Assembly: GCA_029865675.1 (NCBI GenBank)
Contig: JARXAU010000137.1
Span: 1-12,663, forward strand
Source of the DNA: Rhodoferax sp.
GTDB lineage: Bacteria; Pseudomonadota; Gammaproteobacteria; Burkholderiales; Burkholderiaceae_C
Direction: 5' to 3'
DNA: 12,663 nucleotides
Within the stretch, counting starts at the first letter, position 1. Each line of letters opens with the position of its first letter. The position numbers and the translations under genes are program-made. The notes beneath the pieces were generated by a model. It saw only the letters and a list, made by a program, of their open reading frames with translations, was not told the DNA's origin and made no database searches. Below, piece after piece: positions 1 to 6,933 of this stretch.

Positions 1-572
1 CTTTGTATGTGAGCCGCAAACCTCGCGTGCGCTTAGAAGCGCAAATGCACGGTGGCGGCCACGAGCGTGGCATGCGTTCTGGCTCTTTGCCCACGCACCA
101 AATTGTGGGCATGGGCGAGGCCTACCGCATTGCCAAGGAAGAAATGGCCACCGAGAACGTGCGCATCCGTGCCTTGCACGACCGCATGCTGGCGGGGCTG
201 GCGGGCGTAGAGCAGGTGTTCATTAATGGCAATCTGGAAAAACGCGTGCCGCACAACCTGAACATGAGCTTTAACTACGTCGAAGGCGAGTCCTTGATCA
301 TGGGCATCAAGGGCTTGGCGGTGAGTAGCGGTTCTGCTTGCACCTCCGCCAGCCTGGAGCCCAGCTACGTGCTGCGCGCCCTGGGCCGCAGTGACGAGCT
401 GGCCCACAGCAGCCTGCGCATGACGATTGGCCGCTGGACCACCGAGGCCGAGATCGACTACGCCTTGGAGACCATCAAGCTCAATGTTGCCAAGCTGCGC
501 GACCTGAGCCCTTTGTGGGACATGTACAAAGAAGGCATCGACATCTCCACCATCCAGTGGGCCGCGCACTGA
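1..572 (+). CDS. iscS: Cysteine desulfurase IscS, C-terminal part (5' end cut by window)
   Basis: PLP-dependent enzyme that takes sulfur from L-cysteine as a persulfide and passes it to IscU; cytosolic. Reading begins in frame at base 3 and the gene is open to the left edge, so about 190 C-terminal residues are visible, roughly half of the usual 400. Seen: RKPRVRLEAQMHGGGHERGMRSG near the beginning (residues 5-27), which is nearly invariant in IscS, and the mobile active-site loop SSGSACTS (visible residues 108-115) with catalytic Cys113, equivalent to E. coli Cys328. The tail GIDISTIQWAAH matches the conserved C-terminal segment of IscS that contacts IscU. TGA stop at 570-572. iscU follows after 54 bases, as expected for an isc operon. 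Identification is secure; nothing can be said about the N-terminal half or about iscR, which would lie upstream. Confidence 0.97.
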   Translation, partial: LYVSRKPRVRLEAQMHGGGHERGMRSGSLPTHQIVGMGEAYRIAKEEMATENVRIRALHDRMLAGLAGVEQVFINGNLEKRVPHNLNMSFNYVEGESLIMGIKGLAVSSGSACTSASLEPSYVLRALGRSDELAHSSLRMTIGRWTTEAEIDYALETIKLNVAKLRDLSPLWDMYKEGIDISTIQWAAH

Positions 573-626
573 TCGCGCTGCGCCCAGGTTTCCACGATTT
601 ATCCGCATCAAAGAGGTAACAACGCA

Positions 627-1013
627 ATGGCTTATTCCGAAAAAGTGATCGACCACTACGAAAACCCCCGCAACGTCGGCAGCTTTGAAAAAGGCGACGA
701 CTCCGTGGGCACCGGCATGGTGGGCGCGCCGGCCTGCGGCGACGTGATGAAGCTGCAAATCAAGGTCAACCCGCTGACGGGTGTGATTGAAGACGCGCGT
801 TTTAAAACCTACGGCTGCGGCTCGGCGATTGCATCAAGTTCGCTGGTGACCGAGTGGGTCAAGGGCAAAACCCTGGACGAGGCTGCGGCCCTGAAAAACA
901 GCCAAATTGCCGAAGAGCTGGCGCTGCCGCCGGTCAAAATCCACTGCTCTATCTTGGCCGAAGACGCCATCAAAGCAGCGGTGGACGACTACAAGAAAAA
1001 ACACCTGAACTGA
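627..1013 (+). CDS. iscU: Iron-sulfur cluster scaffold IscU
   Basis: Scaffold on which a 2Fe-2S cluster is built from IscS sulfur before transfer to acceptor proteins. The 128-residue length is exactly typical. The three cluster cysteines are present at Cys37 (in GAPACGD), Cys64 (in YGCGSA) and Cys107 (in KIHCS), with the conserved Asp39. The HscA recognition motif LPPVK lies at residues 100-104. The start is the ATG preceded by an AGAGG ribosome site at 612-616, and gives the canonical N-terminus MAYSEKVIDHYENPRNVG. It sits between iscS and iscA; the iscA start is one base past its stop, so translation of the two is probably coupled. No odd features. Confidence 0.98.
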   Translation: MAYSEKVIDHYENPRNVGSFEKGDDSVGTGMVGAPACGDVMKLQIKVNPLTGVIEDARFKTYGCGSAIASSSLVTEWVKGKTLDEAAALKNSQIAEELALPPVKIHCSILAEDAIKAAVDDYKKKHLN

Positions 1014-1014
1014 T

Positions 1015-1338
1015 ATGACCGTCTCCCTGACCGAAGCCGCCGCGCGGCATGTCACCCGCTACCTGAGCAAACGCGGCAAGGGCGTGGGCGTGCGTCTGGG
1101 TGTCAGAACCACGGGTTGTTCGGGCCTGGCCTACCAGCTCGAATACGTGGACGAGCTGGCCCCTGAGGACATGGTGTTTGAAGGCCACGGCGTCAAGGTT
1201 TTGGTGGACCCTAAAAGCCTGGCCTACATCGACGGCACTGAGCTGGACTTTGTGCGCGAGGGCCTGAACGAAGGTTTTCGCTTCAACAACCCCAACGAGC
1301 GCGACAAGTGCGGCTGCGGCGAGTCCTTCCGGGTCTGA
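1015..1338 (+). CDS. iscA: A-type iron-sulfur carrier IscA
   Basis: Carrier that receives or donates iron-sulfur clusters in the ISC pathway. The 107-residue length is typical. The A-type motif is complete: Cys35 in TTGCSGLAY, and the C-terminal pair Cys99 and Cys101 in KCGCGESF. The fold signature YQLEYVDE follows the first cysteine. The N-terminus MTVSLTEAAARHV is normal for the family, which supports the ATG at 1015. This start lies one base after the iscU stop with no separate strong ribosome site, so re-initiation from iscU is likely. ErpA-type paralogues are similar, but the position between iscU and hscB supports IscA. Confidence 0.97.
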   Translation: MTVSLTEAAARHVTRYLSKRGKGVGVRLGVRTTGCSGLAYQLEYVDELAPEDMVFEGHGVKVLVDPKSLAYIDGTELDFVREGLNEGFRFNNPNERDKCGCGESFRV

Positions 1339-1348
1339 TTGTTCTCTT

Positions 1349-1873
1349 GTGAACCTGCAAACGGACGACTTTGCACTGTTTGGCCTGACGCCGCAGTTTG
1401 CCCAAGACAAGGCCGCGCTGAACGCGCAGTGGAAGCTGCTGCAAGCCCAGGCGCACCCCGACAAGTTTGCCGCTCAGGGGGCCGCCGCCCAGCGCGTGGC
1501 CATGCAATGGTCCGCGCGCATCAACGAGGCGTATCGGCGCCTGAAAGACCCGCTGACCCGCGCCGCCTACCTGTGTGAACTCAACGGCGCGCCCATCAAC
1601 GCCCACAGCAACACCGCCATGCCTGCGAGCTTTTTGGTGCAGCAAATCGAGTGGCGCGAAGCGCTGGACGACGCGCGCACCGAGGCCGCGCTGGAAGCGC
1701 TGCTGGCCTCCGTCAGCGCCGCGAAGACCGACCTGCTGGCTGAATGCACGCAACTGCTGGACGTGCAGCGCGACTTTGCGGCGGCGGTGCTGCCGGTGCG
1801 CTGCCTGATGTTTATGGACAAATTTGCCGACGACCTGAACCAGCGCCTGGACGCGCTGGCCCCACTTTCATGA
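1349..1873 (+). CDS. hscB: Fe-S assembly J-domain co-chaperone HscB
   Basis: Co-chaperone that brings IscU to HscA and stimulates its ATPase. The 174-residue product is normal for the family. The N-terminal J domain covers about residues 1-75 with the diagnostic His36-Pro37-Asp38 (in AQAHPDKF). The C-terminal three-helix domain that holds IscU is seen in MPASFLVQQIEWREALDD and the following acidic helices. The start is GTG at 1349; no in-frame ATG lies close by, and the product beginning MNLQTDDFALFGL fits HscB proteins. No clear ribosome site is visible in the 10 bases between the iscA stop and this GTG, so translational coupling is plausible. The J-domain sequence is less conserved than in DnaJ, as expected for HscB. 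Confidence 0.95.
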   Translation: MNLQTDDFALFGLTPQFAQDKAALNAQWKLLQAQAHPDKFAAQGAAAQRVAMQWSARINEAYRRLKDPLTRAAYLCELNGAPINAHSNTAMPASFLVQQIEWREALDDARTEAALEALLASVSAAKTDLLAECTQLLDVQRDFAAAVLPVRCLMFMDKFADDLNQRLDALAPLS

Positions 1874-1917
1874 GGGCGCGCAGCAGCTCCCTGAAAGTCC
1901 TTTGACCTTAGCTCCCC

Positions 1918-3774
1918 ATGGCCTTATTACAAATTTCTGAGCCCGGCCAGTCGCCCAACCCCCACGCACGGCGTCTGGCCGTGGGCATTGACCTGGGCAC
2001 CACGCATTCGCTGGTGGCGTCGGTGCGCAACGGCGTGGCCGAATGCCTGCCCGACGCCCAAGGTAGGGTGATTTTGCCCAGCGTGGTGCGTTACCTGGAC
2101 GCCCAGCGCCGCCAGATTGGTTTTGAGGCATTGGCCCAGCAAAGCAGCGACCCCGGCAACACCATCGCCTCGGTCAAGCGCCTGATGGGTCGCGGCCTGG
2201 CGGATATTGCGCACGCCGAACGCCTGCCCTACAGCCTGGTGGCCACGCCGGGCATGGTCAAGGTTCGCACCATTGCCGGTGAAAAAAGCCCGGTGGAAGT
2301 GAGCGCCGAAATACTCGCCACCCTGCGCTTTCGGGCTGAGGACAGCTTTAACGACGACGTCCACGGTGCCGTCATCACCGTGCCGGCCTACTTTGACGAC
2401 GCCCAGCGACAGGCAACCAAAGATGCGGCGCAACTCGCCGGTCTGAACGTGCTGCGCCTGATCAACGAGCCCACGGCTGCGGCGATTGCTTACGGGCTGG
2501 ACAACGCGTCCGAGGGCGTGTACGCGGTCTACGACCTGGGCGGCGGCACCTTTGATATCTCCATCCTGCGCCTGAGCGTGGGCGTGTTTGAGGTGCTGGC
2601 CACGGGTGGCGATTCGGCCCTGGGCGGCGACGATTACGACCGCGCGCTGGCGGACTGGATAGTGGCGCAGACGCCGCTGCAAGTGTGCAGCCCGGAAGAT
2701 CAGGCAATGCTGTTGGCTGCTGCCCGGACCTGCAAAGAGGCTTTGTCCGAGAGCGAAATCGCGCCGGTGGAGCTTGATTTGTCAGCAGGCCGCATCGACC
2801 TCTCAGTCAACCGCAGCGAGTTTGAAACGATCGCTGCGCCCCTAAGCGCACGCACTGTCCAGGCGGTGCGCCGTGTGCTGCGCGACAGCGGTCTGGGCAA
2901 AGAAGACATCCAGGGCGTGGTGATGGTGGGCGGCTCTACCCGCATGCCCCACATCCGCACCGTGGTGGGCGAATTTTTTGGCCAAACCCCCTTGACCAAC
3001 CTCAACCCCGACGAGGTGGTGGCGCTGGGCGCGGCCATACAGGCCAACCAACTCGCAGGCAACGCGACTGCCAACGATTTGTTGCTGCTTGATGTGATTC
3101 CCTTGTCGCTGGGCATCGAGACCATGGGCGGCCTGGTGGAGCGCATCGTGCCGCGCAACCAGACTATTCCTACCGCCATGGCGCAAGACTTCACCACTTA
3201 CCAAGACGGCCAAACCGCGCTGGCGCTGCACGTGGTGCAAGGCGAGCGCGACCTGGTGGCCGACTGCCGCAGCCTGGCGCGCTTTGAGCTGCGTGGCATT
3301 CCGCCCATGGTGGCGGGGGCGGCGCGCATTCGTGTGACATTTACCGTGGACGCTGACGGCTTGCTCAGCGTGGCTGCGCGCGAGCAGGTCAGCGGCGTGG
3401 AAGCAAAAATCGAAGTCAAACCCTCCTACGGCCTGAGCGACGACCAGATTGCGCAAATGCTCAAAGACAGCTTTTCCACTGCCGAAGCCGACATGCGCGC
3501 GCGCTCGGTGGTCGAGGCCCGCGTGGACGCCCAGCGCATGCTGCTGGCCACGCAAAGCGCCCTGGACGCCGATGGCGACTTGCTGCAACCCGAAGAGCGC
3601 CAAACCATTGACGCCGCCATGGACGCCCTGCGCGCAGCGGCCCCACTGGACGACTCTGCCGCCATAGAAGCCCAGACCAAAGCCCTGGCCGAAGCCACCG
3701 AAGCCTTTGCCGCCCAGCGCATGAACCGGGGCATTGCCCACGCGCTGTCGGGCAAAAACATTGCCACCCTTTAG
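1918..3774 (+). CDS. hscA: Hsp70-family chaperone HscA for Fe-S cluster transfer
   Basis: Specialised Hsp70 that binds the LPPVK motif of IscU and drives cluster release with ATP. 618 residues, typical. The N-terminus MALLQISEPG is diagnostic of HscA and fixes the start, although the upstream ribosome site is weak. ATPase domain (about residues 20-385): phosphate loop GIDLGTTHS 23-31, VPAYFDDAQRQ 155-165, INEPTAAAIAYGL 182-194, phosphate-2 DLGGGTFD 206-213, adenosine motif VMVGGSTRMP 335-344. The interdomain linker is around LLLLDVIPLSLGIET (388-402), followed by the peptide-binding domain and an Ala-rich helical lid. The first phosphate loop has His30 where DnaK and E. coli HscA have Asn. 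Gap to hscB is 44 bases and to fdx 22, consistent with one operon. Confidence 0.97.
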   Translation: MALLQISEPGQSPNPHARRLAVGIDLGTTHSLVASVRNGVAECLPDAQGRVILPSVVRYLDAQRRQIGFEALAQQSSDPGNTIASVKRLMGRGLADIAHAERLPYSLVATPGMVKVRTIAGEKSPVEVSAEILATLRFRAEDSFNDDVHGAVITVPAYFDDAQRQATKDAAQLAGLNVLRLINEPTAAAIAYGLDNASEGVYAVYDLGGGTFDISILRLSVGVFEVLATGGDSALGGDDYDRALADWIVAQTPLQVCSPEDQAMLLAAARTCKEALSESEIAPVELDLSAGRIDLSVNRSEFETIAAPLSARTVQAVRRVLRDSGLGKEDIQGVVMVGGSTRMPHIRTVVGEFFGQTPLTNLNPDEVVALGAAIQANQLAGNATANDLLLLDVIPLSLGIETMGGLVERIVPRNQTIPTAMAQDFTTYQDGQTALALHVVQGERDLVADCRSLARFELRGIPPMVAGAARIRVTFTVDADGLLSVAAREQVSGVEAKIEVKPSYGLSDDQIAQMLKDSFSTAEADMRARSVVEARVDAQRMLLATQSALDADGDLLQPEERQTIDAAMDALRAAAPLDDSAAIEAQTKALAEATEAFAAQRMNRGIAHALSGKNIATL

Positions 3775-3796
3775 GCCTTTAAAAGCTGCACGCACC

Positions 3797-4135
3797 ATGC
3801 CGATCATCAAAATACTGCCCCACCCCGAATACTGCCCCCAGGGCGCAGAAATTCGCGCCAGCGCCGGCACCTCCATCTGCGAAGCGCTGCTGGAAAACCA
3901 CATTGCCATCGAACACGCCTGCGACATGAGCTGCGCCTGCACCACCTGCCACGTCATCGTGCGCGCCGGTTTGGCCTCGCTCAACCCTGCCGAGGACGAG
4001 GAAGAAGACTTGCTCGACCGCGCCTGGGGCCTAGAGCCCAACTCGCGCCTAAGCTGCCAAGCCATATTGGCGCAGCAAGACGTGACGGTGGAAATCCCTA
4101 AGTATTCGATCAACCACGCCAAAGAAAACCATTAG
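3797..4135 (+). CDS. fdx: ISC-type 2Fe-2S ferredoxin
   Basis: Adrenodoxin-type ferredoxin that supplies electrons for cluster assembly on IscU. The chosen ATG at 3797 gives a 112-residue protein beginning MPIIKILPHPEYCPQG, which aligns with E. coli Fdx; an upstream in-frame start at 3734 would lie inside hscA and add an unrelated Arg/Pro-rich stretch. Cluster ligands are Cys42, Cys48, Cys51 and Cys87, the same positions as in E. coli Fdx, and the extra non-ligand Cys46 is also present. The acidic segment PAEDEEEDLLD (64-74) is the usual partner-binding surface. It ends the ISC genes here; no iscX follows, and dnaQ begins within 14 bases. Confidence 0.96.
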   Translation: MPIIKILPHPEYCPQGAEIRASAGTSICEALLENHIAIEHACDMSCACTTCHVIVRAGLASLNPAEDEEEDLLDRAWGLEPNSRLSCQAILAQQDVTVEIPKYSINHAKENH

Positions 4136-4148
4136 GCTAGTGGCTCAC

Positions 4149-4850
4149 ATGCGCCAAATATTTTTAGACACCGAAACCACCGGCCTGTACCCGGACCAGG
4201 GCGACCGGGTGATTGAAATTGGCTGCGTCGAGTTGGTGAACCGCAAGCTGACCGGGCGTACGCTGCACTTGTACGTCAACCCCCAGCGCGACAGCCACGA
4301 GGATGCGCTGCGCGTGCACGGCATCACCACCGAGTTTTTGAGCGACAAGCCGCTGTTCGCCGCAGTGACGGACGAGTTGCTGGAATTTGTCAGCGATGCC
4401 GAGCTGATCATCCACAACGCGCCGTTCGATCTGGGCTTTCTGAATAAAGAGTTGTCCTTGCTGGGCCGCCCGCCGCTGAAAGACTTTGTCAGCGGCGTGC
4501 GCGACACCCTGGCCATGGCCAAGGAAATGTTCCCTGGCAAGCGCAACAGTCTGGACGCCCTGTGCGCGCGTCTGGAGGTGGATAACTCAGGCCGAACGCT
4601 GCACGGCGCGCTGCTAGACGCCGAGCTGCTGGCCGACGTGTACATCAACATGACGCGCGGGCAAGACGCCTTGCTCATGGAGTCTGCCACCCAAGACGCG
4701 CCTGGCAGGGCTGTGGAGCATGTGGATTTGTTGCGCCTTGCGCTACCGGTAATCTCCGCCAATGAACAGGAACTGGCAGCGCATGCCGTGGTTCTGGCTG
4801 AACTGGACAAATCCTGCGGTGCCAAGACAACCTGGCACCGCAGCGCCTGA
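4149..4850 (+). CDS. dnaQ: DNA polymerase III epsilon subunit (3'-5' proofreading exonuclease)
   Basis: Removes mismatched nucleotides during replication as part of the polymerase III core. With the ATG at 4149 it has 233 residues and starts MRQIFLDTETTGL, usual for the family; a GTG at 4140 would add three residues and cannot be excluded. All DEDDh exonuclease residues are present: Asp7 and Glu9 (DTET), Asp94 (NAPFD), His152 and Asp157 (HGALLD). Segment QDALLM (172-177) lies where E. coli epsilon has its clamp-binding QTSMAF motif, so it probably contacts the sliding clamp. The remaining about 55 residues would form the polymerase-alpha-binding tail. The start is 13 bases from the fdx stop, suggesting partial co-transcription with the isc genes. 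TGA stop at 4848-4850. Confidence 0.95.
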   Translation: MRQIFLDTETTGLYPDQGDRVIEIGCVELVNRKLTGRTLHLYVNPQRDSHEDALRVHGITTEFLSDKPLFAAVTDELLEFVSDAELIIHNAPFDLGFLNKELSLLGRPPLKDFVSGVRDTLAMAKEMFPGKRNSLDALCARLEVDNSGRTLHGALLDAELLADVYINMTRGQDALLMESATQDAPGRAVEHVDLLRLALPVISANEQELAAHAVVLAELDKSCGAKTTWHRSA

Positions 4851-4870
4851 GCTTGGCCTGCAAACGACGG

Positions 4871-4876
4871 TATACT
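4871..4876 (+). promoter_or_regulatory. Probable -10 element of the tRNA-Val gene
   Basis: TATACT lies 24 bases before the tRNA and about 20 bases after the dnaQ stop, a suitable place for initiation near 4883. A good -35 at 17 bases spacing is not evident (TGAGCT at 4848-4853); TTGGCC at 4853-4858 resembles one but is too close. Assignment rests mainly on the strong -10 match and its position. Confidence 0.5.
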
Positions 4877-4900
4877 CGGTGGTTTTCTGAATCTTATTCA

Positions 4901-4975
4901 GGGCGGTTAGCTCAGGGGTAGAGCACTGCATTCACACTGCAGGGGTCACAAGTTCGAAACTTGTACTGCCCACCA
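4901..4975 (+). tRNA. tRNA-Val, anticodon CAC
   Basis: A full cloverleaf folds by hand. Acceptor stem GGGCGGT (4901-4907) pairs with ACTGCCC (4965-4971) with one G:U. D stem GCTC (4910-4913) pairs with GAGC (4921-4924). Anticodon stem CTGCA/TGCAG (4926-4930, 4938-4942) encloses loop TTCACAC. T stem ACAAG/CTTGT (4948-4952, 4960-4964) encloses loop TTCGAAA. The discriminator is A4972 and CCA is encoded at 4973-4975. Anticodon CAC (4933-4935) reads GUG, valine. The 3' end of this gene is a likely integration target, because a tyrosine recombinase gene starts 90 bases downstream. The tRNA itself is intact. Confidence 0.97.
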
Positions 4976-4978
4976 ATT

Positions 4979-5045
4979 TTGGATTTTCCTCTTCCAAATC
5001 AACGCCATTTAGGGTTTTCTTCACACTTGTCTTAGGTTTTCTAAG
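4979..5045 (+). repeat. Three near-copies of a TTAGG-TTTTC motif and a small hairpin between tRNA and integrase
   Basis: TTGGATTTTCCT (4979-4990), TTAGGGTTTTCT (5009-5020) and TTAGGTTTTCT (5032-5042) are similar and in the same orientation, with start-to-start distances of 30 and 23 bases. The last copy lies inside a perfect 5-base inverted repeat CTTAG-GTTTT-CTAAG (5031-5045). Position next to the presumed attachment site suggests recombinase arm-type binding sites, or a weak tRNA terminator. Function is inferred only. Confidence 0.4.
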
Positions 5046-5054
5046 GCAGTGTTC

Positions 5055-5061
5055 TAGGAAA
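5055..5061 (+). promoter_or_regulatory. Ribosome binding site of the integrase
   Basis: TAGGAAA with AGGAA at 5056-5060, five bases before ATG 5066. It supports that start over internal in-frame ATG codons. Confidence 0.6.
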
Positions 5062-5065
5062 CTCT

Positions 5066-6040
5066 ATGCGCAAATTCAAACACCCCGTCGATCTAAAAGC
5101 TGCAGCAGACGCAGCTTCATTTCCTGTTCCAGTTGACGTCACGTTGGCTGAACTGGTCCAAGCTCATTCGCTTGCAAAACCTCGTCTTGAACTTGAGCTA
5201 CGACTCAGAAAATGGTGCGATCCAGTCCATGGTTTCGGACATGAATCGGCATGGTCCATTTCCAGTGAACGACTGCAAAAAGCAGCGGATGCTTTGGTCG
5301 AAGCGGGCTATGCAACTTCCACGGTCAACCGTGACATTGGTGCCTTGGGGCAGGTCTTTCGTTGGGCCATAGTGAACCGCCGGATGGCACCCAGCGGATT
5401 CTTTTCACCCACTCTTTCCATCAAGCGATTCAAGGAAAAAATTCGTTACGTTGCATCGTCCGAGCAGGATATTTTGTCTTTGCGACTGGCAGCAAAAATG
5501 GGCAAGGACCGTTTGTTCACCTTGTTCGTCTGGATGCTGTTGGACTCAGGTGCACGTAAGAGTGAGTTGCTGCAAAGATCATGGCAAGACCTGGATATCC
5601 CAGGCGGAAAACTCATCGTGCCCAGGACGAAAAACGGTGATTCGCGAACCCTCTTCTTTACGCCCGAAACCATGGCCTTGGCCAAGCGTTTGAAACCTGC
5701 ATTGGCTGTCGGTTCTGCGGATCGATTGATTTTCGCTGGTCGCAATGGCATTACGCCCATTTGCTATAGAAAGAAGTGGAGCAGCTTGATCGGCATGTTG
5801 CGGCGTCCAGATCTGAGAGTGCATGACATACGACATTGGGTAGCTGCATCGCTGTTGAGGAATGGTGTGGGTGTTGGCGTGGCTTCGCAAATCCTGGGTC
5901 ATCGGGATCAGACCATGTTGCTTCGCAGGTATGGTCATCTAGACCACATGTCACTACAAGATGCACAGCAAGTTCGGTGGCGGTCGGTCAGTGAATCAGC
6001 CGCGAAGCTCAACCCAACATGGTCTTTGGCTTGTGCCTGA
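5066..6040 (+). CDS. Tyrosine recombinase / site-specific integrase
   Basis: DNA strand-exchange enzyme of the phage-integrase family; by position it probably integrates and excises the neighbouring island at the tRNA-Val 3' end. 324 residues. An N-terminal SAM-like core-binding region (about residues 25-125, with STVNRDIGALGQVFRWA at 85-101) is followed by the catalytic domain. All expected catalytic residues are present: Arg164 (GARKSEL), Lys189 (PRTKNGDSR), His253 and Arg256 (HDIRH), His279 (LGHRD) and nucleophile Tyr289 (RRYGHL). It therefore appears intact and possibly active. A ribosome site sits at 5055-5061. The gene reads away from the tRNA and is much lower in GC than dnaQ. It converges with the Crp-like gene. 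XerC/D housekeeping recombinases are shorter and not tRNA-linked, so an island integrase is preferred. Confidence 0.93.
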   Translation: MRKFKHPVDLKAAADAASFPVPVDVTLAELVQAHSLAKPRLELELRLRKWCDPVHGFGHESAWSISSERLQKAADALVEAGYATSTVNRDIGALGQVFRWAIVNRRMAPSGFFSPTLSIKRFKEKIRYVASSEQDILSLRLAAKMGKDRLFTLFVWMLLDSGARKSELLQRSWQDLDIPGGKLIVPRTKNGDSRTLFFTPETMALAKRLKPALAVGSADRLIFAGRNGITPICYRKKWSSLIGMLRRPDLRVHDIRHWVAASLLRNGVGVGVASQILGHRDQTMLLRRYGHLDHMSLQDAQQVRWRSVSESAAKLNPTWSLACA

Positions 6041-6050
6041 AAATTTGCAA

Positions 6051-6091
6051 GATGGGGCAGGGCAGTGTGAATGCTTGCTTAGGGCTCCATC
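6051..6091. terminator. Possible weak stem-loop between convergent genes
   Basis: GATGGGGC (6051-6058) pairs with GCTCCATC (6084-6091), eight pairs with one G:U, around a 25-base loop, directly after the integrase stop. The stem is followed by TTCTC on the + strand and by a moderately T-rich stretch on the - strand (TTGCAAATTTT), but neither is a strong U-tract. It lies where a bidirectional terminator would be expected between convergent genes. The rest of 6041-6132 shows nothing clear. Confidence 0.3.
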
Positions 6092-6132
6092 TTCTCAAAG
6101 TGTGGGGACTCCTTAAAATCCGAGGCGATTCA

Positions 6133-6882
6133 CTATTTGAATTTGGACTCATCAACTGGAAAGTAAGTCAGGTGCTGCTTGATCCAATTTCCCAACGCAC
6201 TCAAGTTGGATATTCGTACTTTTCGATAGGTTAAGTGAATGAGTCCCAAGTCGCTCAATTGCGTGAATATCTTGTTCAGATAAGGCCTGGTAACCCCCAG
6301 AAACATGGCGATATCCTCTTGTGCGATATCAATTTCAACCGTATTTGATTGGCTTTCCCCACGCAATTGCCAAGCATTTTTGTAAAGAATCCTTGCTAAA
6401 ACAACGATTTTTGGCAGTGCCCTCACATCATTGAGCAATTCGATCAGTTGATGGACTCGTTGAACATTGCTGATCAACAGAGCTTGGACAATTTCCGGGT
6501 AATTTTTTGAAAATTGGCTATAAACCGTTTCGCTCAAAAAAAGCAATTCGATGTCACCAACAGCCAAAGCATCGTGGGTTATGGCGGCCTTAGCAAATAG
6601 GGTGACTTCATTGAATTGTTGGCCAGGACCCAAAATGGAAGATAGCAATTCAGAGCCATCCTCGCAAAGAGTGATCATACGAACATGACCACTCAAAATG
6701 ATGACCAACTCCGCAGCCCTTTTCCCACGCGTTTGTATCAGCTGACCGCTGGCGTAACGTACCCTCCTGCCAGCTGCGATGAGTGCTTGTTTCGCATCCT
6801 CTGAGAGGGCATCCAGTACGCCAGCTGTATAGTTGTTGAAACCGGAAATCATGGTGTGCAAAGTTGATTTTAATTTTGGCAT
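6133..6882 (-). CDS. Crp/Fnr-family transcriptional regulator
   Basis: Probable DNA-binding switch for the adjacent catabolic genes. With the ATG at 6882 it has 249 residues; a GTG at 6897 and an ATG at 6852 are alternatives and none has a good ribosome site. The N-terminal cyclic-nucleotide-binding-like beta roll spans about residues 25-125 (IILSGHVRMITLCEDGSE, then ILGPGQQFNEVTLF), followed by a dimerisation helix (YPEIVQALLISNVQRVHQLIELL). The C-terminal winged helix-turn-helix is clear (IAQEDIAMFLGVTRPYLNKI, then LSDLGLIHL). The Arg-Ser pair that binds cAMP phosphate in Crp is replaced (ITHDAL), and there is no Cys cluster as in Fnr (a single Cys), so the signal is unknown. It is the last gene of the leftward set, separated from it by paired inverted repeats. 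Low GC (23 of 60 in 6361-6420). Confidence 0.88.
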   Translation of the reverse strand: MPKLKSTLHTMISGFNNYTAGVLDALSEDAKQALIAAGRRVRYASGQLIQTRGKRAAELVIILSGHVRMITLCEDGSELLSSILGPGQQFNEVTLFAKAAITHDALAVGDIELLFLSETVYSQFSKNYPEIVQALLISNVQRVHQLIELLNDVRALPKIVVLARILYKNAWQLRGESQSNTVEIDIAQEDIAMFLGVTRPYLNKIFTQLSDLGLIHLTYRKVRISNLSALGNWIKQHLTYFPVDESKFK

Positions 6883-6933
6883 CTTAATGCCAAACACAGC
6901 GAACCATACCGGTGACGAAAAATGAAGTCGAGT

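Noticed and set aside
33..758. 241-codon open frame on the - strand over iscS/iscU
   Set aside because: Antisense shadow of conserved isc genes, with low-complexity His/Ala/Val-rich composition typical of such shadows.
2842..4122. 426-codon open frame on the - strand across hscA and fdx
   Set aside because: It is a mirror frame of high-GC genes whose + strand products are unmistakable; the translation is rich in His, Arg, Ala and Gly and shows no domain.
4145..4825. 226-codon open frame on the - strand across dnaQ
   Set aside because: Ser/Arg-rich antisense shadow; dnaQ on the + strand has all its catalytic residues.
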